Positions 1 to 9,100 of a stretch of 19,238 nt of DNA are shown in pieces. The position numbers and the translations under genes were made by a program. Below the pieces are notes generated by a model. It searched no databases, had not been told where the DNA came from, and was given only the letters and a program-made list of their open reading frames with translations. Location of the stretch: the NCBI GenBank assembly GCA_028565635.1, contig JAOXYB010016099.1, positions 1-19,238 on the forward strand, written 5' to 3'. Position 1 is the stretch's first letter; the number at the start of each line of letters is the position of its first letter. This DNA comes from Phoronis ovalis (taxonomy: Eukaryota; Phoronida; Phoronidae).

Positions 1-1489
1 TATCTATATATGTAAGCATGGGTATATGTGCATACACATACTTCTAATAATATATGTATACTGCTATATTTAGTACAAAAATTGTGTAAATAGCAAAGAG
101 CACTATGATGATTGCTGGGAGGACCTTATTTTGAACAGTGTAGATAAATAGGCAGCAACTGCCAAAATGGAATCCCCAGTGGGAACTCTCATGTGCTTCT
201 TTGCTGCTCATGTTTTTAATATTGAATATTTCAGCTTGTAATGCCTCATATTTGTGATAAAGGTGATAGTGCTTGGATGCTTTTATTTGGAAAACAAAAG
301 GAAACTACTACTGTGAAAGAGGGCAAATTATTATAGTTTCATTTGCTTTTATTATTTAATGCTTTATCACACTTTATTTTGAATAGCCCTTTATATTTGT
401 CATCATTTGTTTTTAAAAAAAGTATGATTATGGGTGACTTGAGTTCAAAGTGACTGATGAATGGGAAGAAGTTATTTTGTTGGTTCTTTTAGTGTTTCAC
501 TGAAGTGTGGCATACTGAAGCACTATTAGGCTGGTTTGGCTATCTCTATGACTGCAGTCCATCAGTTCCAGATTGTAGGAAATGACCATCTAGCCAAGTT
601 GCAGCAGTTTAGCTTTAACATATTTCTTGCACTTCTATGGTCTTTTCATTGTTTGGTTTGATTAATTATAGTCTTATAAATGTCATTGGCTTAAAGTTTA
701 ACAGGTAAAATGTCATCTGTCAGCAGGCTTCATCACCTAATTATCTTAGTGCAGCTATGACTGTAAAGGTAATGCTAAACAAACATTAGCTGACTTATTA
801 CTCTGTGAAAGTTTAAATTCCATGGTAACTGCTTAGTTGTGATTTAATGGTGGGACATTTATATTGACAAGTTAACTGAACAATGGATAATTAACCTTTT
901 TGTCAGGTGGATGCACTTTAGTGTAGGAATCATCATTTAGAGGCCATGCAATAGAGCCACTTTACCTATTTCTACTTTGGAAAATTCGCATGTAACTCTG
1001 TCTAAAATTGTAATTAAAAGTTGTACTTTCATGATATTTGTTTTGAAAACAAGTGAACTTTTACGCAAAATTGCGAACACATAATGATGTGACATATAAT
1101 AAAAGTGAATTTCCATATTCTTTTATACCTTTCTAAAAATGTATGTTTTTACTGCGTTATATCTGTTCATTAATAAGTTATGCTGAGTATAAGGCAGTAC
1201 TAAGTACCAAATAATTTGGTTTGTAAAACAATAAATCATGATCACCCATGGGCAAGACAGATCCTTCCACCTTTCCCTACCACTGTACAGACATACCACT
1301 TTTGCACTTAGCCCTTGAAGTATAAAGAACATTTTAGTCATGTTCACTCATGCGATTACTTGCTAGTTATTATTAGAAACAAGGAAATAAACATAAATAG
1401 TACAAGGTAAATATTAGTAACTGCTATAGAAAAGCTAAAAATAAGTGAACCATTTAAAAGGTTGCAAATAACAGAATTGTTCTTTTTTT

Positions 1490-1536
1490 CCCCCTCGTTT
1501 TCCCCCTCGTTTTCCCCCTCGTTTTCCCCCTCGTTT
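1490..1536. repeat. 12-bp minisatellite, four copies
   Basis: The unit ccccctcgtttt occurs four times in a row, at 1490, 1502, 1514 and 1526; the last copy lacks its final base. The copies are identical, which suggests recent expansion or conversion. It stands out as a C-rich/T-rich strand-asymmetric tract in otherwise AT-rich DNA. Confidence 0.95.
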
Positions 1537-1645
1537 ATTACTTACACTTCATAAATGAATCAATATAATCACTGTATATTAAACCACCCCTGTCTCTCAC
1601 CCAATCAAATTCGTTAAATCGCATCACATGTTGGCCTGTGAGAAT

Positions 1646-2443
1646 CCTATAATAGATCACGAGAAGCTATAATGGTCTGGTTTGAAAATTATAATGGACT
1701 GGTAAGAAAGTTATAATGGACAGTTGTGAAAGCTATAATGGATCTCTCATGGATCGTTACGAACGTGGTTTGATAATCACGCGAACCGGCACACAATAGA
1801 TGGCGAAGTTGCAAAATGACTATTTTTTTGCGTTTTTACACGATATGTATTTTGTTGCATAGTGTTAAATATTGAATAAAATTTATAAAACTAATTTAAA
1901 AATTCAATATTACATATTATTGATGAAACAACGTGGAAGATTTCTTATATTTGTTGCGTCTGCATTTGTGACCATACACATGCAGCGCGAGAAGTTTTTC
2001 CGTGCCTAAGTTAGCAGACGACTTTTTAACAATGGAATATGACAAGCAAGAAATTTAGATATCTCTAAATTCATTGTTGTATTCAAATTGTTGTTAGTGT
2101 TAAATAGAGCTTATGTAAACAATGGAATATGGACACTTTTTTCATTTAATTTTTTTTTTGACTTAAGAAATAATTCTTTGACTAAAGATTAACTAAAAAA
2201 ATATTTGCTGTTTTTAGCGGCATTCTTCTCTTGTACTAACGCGAGTCTGTCATATATGCATGCATTGTTGATATGACATCTGACGTCACTGTAAAATGCA
2301 AATAAATTATATAATAGCTTTTCTGAATTCACTGTTTATCTTTTCTACTACACCGATGAAATTTATGGTTTAATATAGTAAAGGCCTCGCCCATTATAAC
2401 TTTTCAATCGGTCCCCACCCGTTATATCTCCATAATGGACTCG
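1646..2443. mobile_element. Possible foldback/MITE-like element with inverted subterminal repeats
   Basis: At about 1646-1760 a 22-24 bp degenerate unit built around tataatgg(a/t)c and ending near gaaag is repeated about five times. At about 2388-2443 the same core appears in opposite orientation: cattataactttt, then gttatatctccataatggac. The reverse complement of the right end contains gaaaagttataatgg, matching gaaagttataatgg on the left. Between them are a direct repeat (acaatggaatatg near 2029 and 2119) and no open reading frame. Inverted ends around non-coding DNA of about 0.8 kb fit a non-autonomous foldback or MITE. I could not define exact termini or a target-site duplication. Confidence 0.4.
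2281..2303. promoter_or_regulatory. Perfect CRE palindrome followed by an octamer motif
   Basis: TGACGTCA lies at 2281-2288 and ATGCAAAT at 2296-2303. Both are exact matches to the consensus sites for CREB/ATF and POU factors. They lie inside the candidate inverted-repeat element, so they may belong to the element rather than to the HDAC gene. No initiator or transcript start can be placed, so regulatory function is only a suggestion. Confidence 0.25.
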
Positions 2444-2990
2444 AAACTGCCTATTAACCTCAATGTCATAATGCTGACAAGACTTAACAAATACTGCATC
2501 AAGCAATTCTGCTAGTGTCTGATAATCATGCTTATAACTATGTTTATTTTATAATAAACTGACCAGTCTGTCCAGTTGTGCCAACTTTACATGTTATAAA
2601 TAATTGTTTTTTTATGAATGTATATATAGCAATACAACTAATATAAACAACTCAGAGGTAATTATGGATGTAGTCTTGGGTCTTAAGTTTTACGTTTGTG
2701 ACAGCTAGTGAAGACAACTTTGTTTTATGTATTCTGCCTCCCCTCGACTGGTGTGTTTATTTTTTCACTGCGTTATGCGCTGCAAAGGCAGCAATCTCTA
2801 TTTCAATAACTATTATTTGAAGATCACTTTCGAGCGCATCTCCATCTAGAAGACTGCCTCCCTAATAAATCTATTGACAGCTGTTTGTGACAAAATTGGA
2901 GACAACTGTTGCTCATTCTAGTCGCATGAACAAGTCAGTATCGTTGATTGTGTTTTAAATTCATTGTAATGGTTGAATTTATTTTTGCAG

Positions 2991-3163
2991 ATGTACCGAC
3001 TACTTCTCCATCGACAGGAATACCGGACATGTCAGCACAGCAAGATCTAGTGAGACTTAGACAACAGCATGAGATACAACAGCAGATTCTGTTACAACAG
3101 TTTCAGGCTCAACAACAGCAACTGGCAGCCCAGCATGAACACCAGATACATGAACATCTTAAG
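2991..3163 (+). CDS. HDAC4: HDAC4 exon 1 of window: start of Q-rich coiled coil
   Basis: The first two bases complete a codon from a missing upstream exon; the exon ends on a codon boundary (phase 0). It encodes residues 1-57, including [17 protein letters not shown] and [13 protein letters not shown]. These match the start of the glutamine-rich helix of class IIa HDACs, which oligomerises and supports MEF2 and corepressor binding. The acceptor is tttttgcag and the donor is AAG|GTATCA, followed at once by an ATC repeat. Met13 (ATG at 3029) could serve as an internal start, but nothing shows that it does. Confidence 0.88.
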
Positions 3164-6100
3164 GTATCATCATCATCATCATCATCATCATCATGGTTGT
3201 CGTCATTCTTAACATCGTCATATACATTAGCATCATCGCCAGTATCATGAACGTTGTTACAGGCAGTGCTGCTGTCATTATGGTTATAATCTCTGATATT
3301 ATAGTCATCATAATCATTTGGCACCACAACTGTCATCACCATCAACCACGTCATTGGTACTGTTGCTGTCATTGCCATCATCATCACTATCATCATTACA
3401 ATTTCATTTAGGCAGTATATTATGTATTCTTGGTGATCTTAAAGCAATTTATATTTTGCTAAAAGCATTTGTGTTAGTCTACTTAGCTCATCATGTGATA
3501 AAAATTGTTAGTTATCTTTGTGTTGCTCATTTTTAACTGTTTTCCTTCTAGAGCCAGATTCTCCGAGAGCAACAGGCACAGCTTCAAGTGAGTTCAGATA
3601 TAGTTCAAGTTATTCTTTAGTAGCTTACACTTGTATGATGTTTTTGTAACAAAATGACAGAAATTGTTTCAGTTAATCCAACAGAATTTCCAATCACTCC
3701 TTGATTTAGTAAGGTTGCGGAAACATGATTTTAAAAGTTAATTAATTGTGCCTCTCATGCTTCATAGAGTCGCATGGTTTCAGTACATTAAACATATAGA
3801 TATTTAAAACAGGCTTGAGATTCTTATTGAGTAGGGTCACAATTCTGAAATAACGCCCAAATCACATATAAAAATTTCTTATTGCATACCAATCGCAATC
3901 TTCACATATGCAAATATTGACGAAGATGACAATAGGATTACATCGTAGCCCAGTGACTTTTTCTACTAGATATGATTGTGATGATAAAAATTCTGAACCA
4001 TACTGTGCATGTCTTTACTAAAATGGCATTTTCTTTTTCTTTTCAGCAAATGTTTCTGTTACATAAGCAACAGGAACTTATGGTTCAACAAAAGCAGTTA
4101 GAAGAACAACATAGGCGGGATCAGGAGAAGCTAGAGAGACATAAACTGGATCAAATCAAAAATAAAAAGATGGACGAGCAAAGTATGTTATTCTCCATTT
4201 CTACCAGATTGTTCATTCATAGCCAGCAACGAACTGTTTGCTCAGTCCAGTGGCCATCACTACTGTCTACTGAATGTACCAGTGCAAAATAAAATATAAT
4301 AGTAAAGGGCTTGATTGTGCAATATTTGATAACATAAGCCAAGTGCTGAATTTCTTAGAAATGTGGGCTTGCAGGAATAATTTGCAATTTGTGCTCTTCT
4401 AGGTGCTGTAGCATCATCAGCAGTAAAGCAGAAACTTGCACAGTTTGTTTTGAATAAAAAACAACGTGAAGAAGCTGTCACTAATATGACAAATTCACCG
4501 CCTCAGTACAGGCATTGGTAAGTATTGTGATGTATGGCAGAAATCACTATTTATTTATTTATAACTTTTATCACTCCTCAGTGTGAAGGAGTTTTATTTT
4601 TCTCCATTTTAAATTATCAATTGTTCCCGCCAAAATAGGAATATAATACATTATCCCCTGCAAAATCATACTTCCGAATATTGGAAAAAAAACTAGCAGA
4701 ACTGATTGTTCGTCTTACACGATTCAATAACAAAAAAAAGCTAGCAGAATTGATTGAACATACACGATTTAATAACAAAAACACTAGCAGAATCGATTGT
4801 TCTTCTTACACGATTCAATAGTAAAGATTATTACTGACATTGATACCACGGAAACCCTCCTTAGAGACCATGTTCATGTATTCCCAGTGGAACTGGATAA
4901 TATGAGTACATTTCTTTGACATTTTGTTCAAAGTACTCAGCTGTAAAAGTGTAATCGATATTCCACAAATGAAATGAATAATTTTACACCCACAGTTATA
5001 GACCAGTCATTAATATAACATGCTAAACATGGAAATAATATATCTTATCCACTTCATGCATCGGTATGGAAGAGATGAAAGAAGATGCATGTTCTTTATT
5101 TATTCACACCATGCCCACGATTTTATTCTATTGGTGAAGTTGAAAAGCGTAATAATTAAATACCTATTTATAGTAGGAAGTAATTATAAAATCGAAGGCT
5201 ACCATAAGTGTAGTTTACTTGCACGATAAAGTCAAAGTCATGATGTTTCAACACCTTGCGTCAGATAAAAATGAAAAAGTTTTGTGTAAGGTTAGAGTTA
5301 TTTCTGGTAAAATCATGTTTGTACTGTAAAATCAGAAAATGATGTATAATACTTTCAAGTGCAGCTATTTGTAGAAAAGATGTCTGCAGTGTTCTTTGTA
5401 TAAATCACATTCAGGGCCATGTTAGTAATAATTTCTTGACAAACCATGTATACATATTATTAACATTTTATGATGTACGCTTGGGGCTGACACAGATATA
5501 TGAATGGCCCTATACAATGAATAACACATTTTGTGCAGAATACTGTTTTCTTGGAATGATTAATTCTCTGTTTATGCATAATCGCTGTGCCTGATCAAAT
5601 GAAAAGATGTTATTTATAGTATCAGTTGTTATTTATAAATCACAAGATTAAAGGAAGCTTAAATATTACTTTCGCATAAAATTGTCATGCTGCTATAACT
5701 AAATGGACATAAATAAATGTTAATTCACTGATAGTTTCATTTTATTTACCAAATGAGAATACACTAAATTTTCTTCTCATGCATGGCTGTTCCAGCCTGC
5801 CCCCTAATGCTACACATGCAAACCAAGCTTATCTTCAATAATATTATGACAAACATTAGAAATTGTTAATGTTTACGTTTTTTCCAGTCTGAAGAAATCC
5901 ATCCGTTAGTGTTTCGTACCTTCAGAACTAATATCTGAGCTTAACCATAATCAATTGTCAATGCGAACTTTCAATGTAACAAGAGCGACTAAAATACCTC
6001 CTGAAACTTTGATCAATGAGAAGTTAGCTGTCACATATTGTTTGGTTGTGTGACTGACCTATTTCACTCGGGATTTCATTAGGTCTGCTGCTTATTACGT

Positions 6101-9100
6101 GTTCGTGACACTTTAGTTGGTATTATACATATTTAACACATGTTTACCTATTGTCCGCTACACAAAGCATGACAGAATAGCCTTGGTAGGCGACGATGTA
6201 GATTTAATATCTCTGAAAGAGAAACGGAGGAAAATAATCTTGGAAGTAATGGGGAAGAGGGGATAACCACCTATGAGGGAACAGCATGTATTCTCGATAC
6301 GGTCATAGACATTAACCTAATTACATCAAATAAGCTTAGTTTTAAAAAATTCAGACATAAGCGATAAAGAAATATACATAGCACTTTATGTTTCTTTATC
6401 TTAGGCAAGTTTTGATCAGACTAATTTACTGGAATGAATGATTCAGGTTAGCTACTGTAGTAGGTATTTGTATGATCATTATGCCAGTGGGAGCATATAC
6501 CAACTGCAGGAAATTCATGGTAGTGTGATCCATGAACAGAGGGTAACCAAGAATGGCCTGTTTTGTTAAACTGCAACTATATGCCTATTATTTTGGTCAT
6601 AAAAATTTACCATTAGACTGTTTCATAATTGTCAATTGAAGCACAAATAGTGAAACTTTTAAAAACAAAACATAACAAACTTGACGGAATTTTAACTTCA
6701 GATGAGACGTTTGGAACACTTGGCTTTTTCCATTTTATTGTAAACTGCAATTTGATTGGTCCTAGAATTTTTAGGCGCTTTATATATAAATAACAGGATT
6801 ATCGTATTTCTGCTTTTTGAGATAATAAATGAAAATTGAAGCGGCTAAACCCTAGTTGTTAGTGGAAAAGGTGTGGAACACCAACTATTAACCTATTCCA
6901 AATCCTGCTGGGATCTGTAGGTTTAGCTCATTATTACTCTGGATGACCTATGAAATTTTGAAATATACATGTGGGCTAAGAAATAGTATTAGAACTTCTG
7001 GTTTTGTACTTAGTACACTGTTAAGCTTCTTGATATTTAAAATGCATGTAATTTTATGTACTTGTTTCGTTTCTTATTTTTGTTGAAATTTAAAGTCATT
7101 AAGTTTGTCTGCTAGAAAAGATTAATAAAATTCTCAAAACATATTCCAGCCATCTAGAGCCGTTCATCATTGAAGTTGCTTTTTACTGTAAACAATGACA
7201 GCCAAGATTTTGTTTTTAGTCAGTGCACTGAAGGTTATCTGTTGGTCAGATGGACAATTTAATTATTTATAGTATAATTTGTTATTGGCTTTGTAACAAT
7301 ACATGTGAAAGTCATCCTGACTTTGAACTACAAGAACCAGCAGAACTTGAACATTTTAATAATCTGTGCCAATTTTTAGTTTGCATGTGGGAAAAATAAA
7401 TTATGTTTCAGTATCTGCTTCATGATCGCCACTTACACCAACATTTTTTTGCTGAGAGTAGAATGTAGTAGTTCCTAGGATGTTCTAAAACATATAATGT
7501 TCTGCACAAACTATTATATTGATCATAATTCAGGACTATTATAAGCCCCAAACATGTATAAAAATATCAGTAATTCATCCATGGTTTTGTTTCAAAGGTT
7601 TGATAAGTTTGTGTTAAGTTTTATTGTTGACTTACTAACAACACTGTTCACCACATAAATAGTGGTTTTGTATTGTAAAATCAGTCCCTAATTATGCTTT
7701 GTTTCCAGGCAAGCCATTCATGGTTCTATAGACACACAGTTGCCACCTCAGAGTGGGCTCTCACCACCCTATAAACCTCCGATGTTGGGAACATACATAG
7801 ATGATTTCCCACTCAGAAAAACAGGTATGTTACAACAGCCACCTAATGGATGACATTTTAAATTTAATAGAAAGGCCTTGATATTTTCAAAACTAATCGA
7901 AAATTATGCTTGTGATGGTCTGTGATAGTGCTGGCATTACATTTAATGAGCTGAATCTTTGACGGAGCGAAACATTGTTTAAAAATGTTTATTCCTAGCC
8001 ATGTAAATTAACATGTAATTGAAGTTGGGAGTCCTGTTTAATTTGTTTTTCGTCCATTTTAGCTTCTGAGCCGAATCTCAAGGTGCGTTCTGTATTGAAG
8101 CAGAAAGTTATGGAAAAAAGAAACAGTCCGTTATTAGTTAGAAAAGAGAGGGCAAAAATACATAAGAGAGCCCCACTTACAAGTAAGTCCAGTTAGTATA
8201 CTTTCACATCGATTGTATTTCAGATGTACCTTTCATTCTGTTCTAAACTATCATATAATAAACTGGGCAGTTGTTAGATTTCGAATTTGAATCTGAATGA
8301 TGGAAATTAAGCTGGAGGCTCGATTCAGAGTCATCTTCAGCAGACGTTAATAGAATGACACTGATCCTGACTAATGGTTTTATTTTTGATTCACTGGCTT
8401 ATATTACATGTAGTACAATTGTTGCTTATATTATACATGTAGTACAATTGTAGTGCAAATTTATAATGAGTGGGTATGAACAGTTGTTAGCTAAAAACTC
8501 ATCATTCAGTAAAATACTATTTTTTAGTTGATACAACTTTATGTAGCAGTCCAGAATCGGGTCCCAATTCACCACCAACTAATCCATCAGTTAGTAATGG
8601 TAGTTTATCATCACTTCAAACAAGTGAGGTTAGTATACATTTGATACAAAAGTGTTTGAGCTTAAGTTTTGAAAGTTTAATATTCTGTTTGTATGCATAT
8701 TATGCTAAAAGTTGTGTTGTGACTGCCTATATACATTGTAAACTTGTTATTGGTATGTAATATTAATTATCGCATATATTCAATTGGTCTCAAAACATAT
8801 TTCATTTTTTTCGTTATTATTGAAATCTTGATGTTCAGTGTTAGGTTTGTTTTGCGTAGAAACTTGCATGTAACCATTTCCTCACCAATATACACTGTGT
8901 AAACGTTAGAAATCAGTTTCTGTATTGAACACGAATTATATTAATATGGGACTTGAAAGGTAAAATATTGGTGATTCAAGTAAATTTGTTTTAAATTGGT
9001 GAATAATGGTTACTGTGATGAATCACTGGGAAATTCACCGAGATTACCTTATATTGTTATTCACTGTTTTTAGTTTTTCAGTATGAAAGTGTAAAAAAAT

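Larger units (their letters stand above)
1..2990. other. No supported exon; 5' intron or upstream sequence
   Basis: No reading frame here resembles the N-terminus of a class IIa HDAC. Because the first recognised exon starts in the middle of a codon, at least one coding exon lies further upstream or was missed, so this stretch is most simply the end of a 5' intron. It ends in a normal acceptor (tttttgcag, 2982-2990). It holds a 12-bp minisatellite at 1490-1536 and an inverted-repeat block at about 1646-2443, listed separately. The rest is AT-rich sequence in which I see nothing specific. A short frame open into exon 1 from ATG 2969 runs through the polypyrimidine tract and is probably chance. 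Confidence 0.6.

Noticed and set aside
1123-1347. 74-codon minus-strand frame
   Set aside because: No recognisable domain; random-looking composition in AT-rich non-coding DNA.
2948-2990. Upstream extension of exon 1 as a true start (ATG 2969)
   Set aside because: The extension translates the polypyrimidine tract and acceptor; the tttttgcag junction is a standard splice site, and the family has further N-terminal sequence.
3109-3396. Minus-strand Asp-rich open frame
   Set aside because: It is the reverse complement of the ATC/CAT microsatellite and of exon 1; low complexity, no gene signals.
3193-3536. Two + strand Ser/His/Ile-rich frames in intron 1
   Set aside because: They arise from degenerate CAT repeats between two confirmed exons and have no splice or family support.
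5020-5229. 69-codon frame in intron 4
   Set aside because: Composition is random for AT-rich DNA, with no motif and no usable splice context.
8620-8630. Alternative donor GTGAGG at 8624 for exon 7
   Set aside because: It shifts the phase relative to exon 8; the GT at 8629 keeps the frame.
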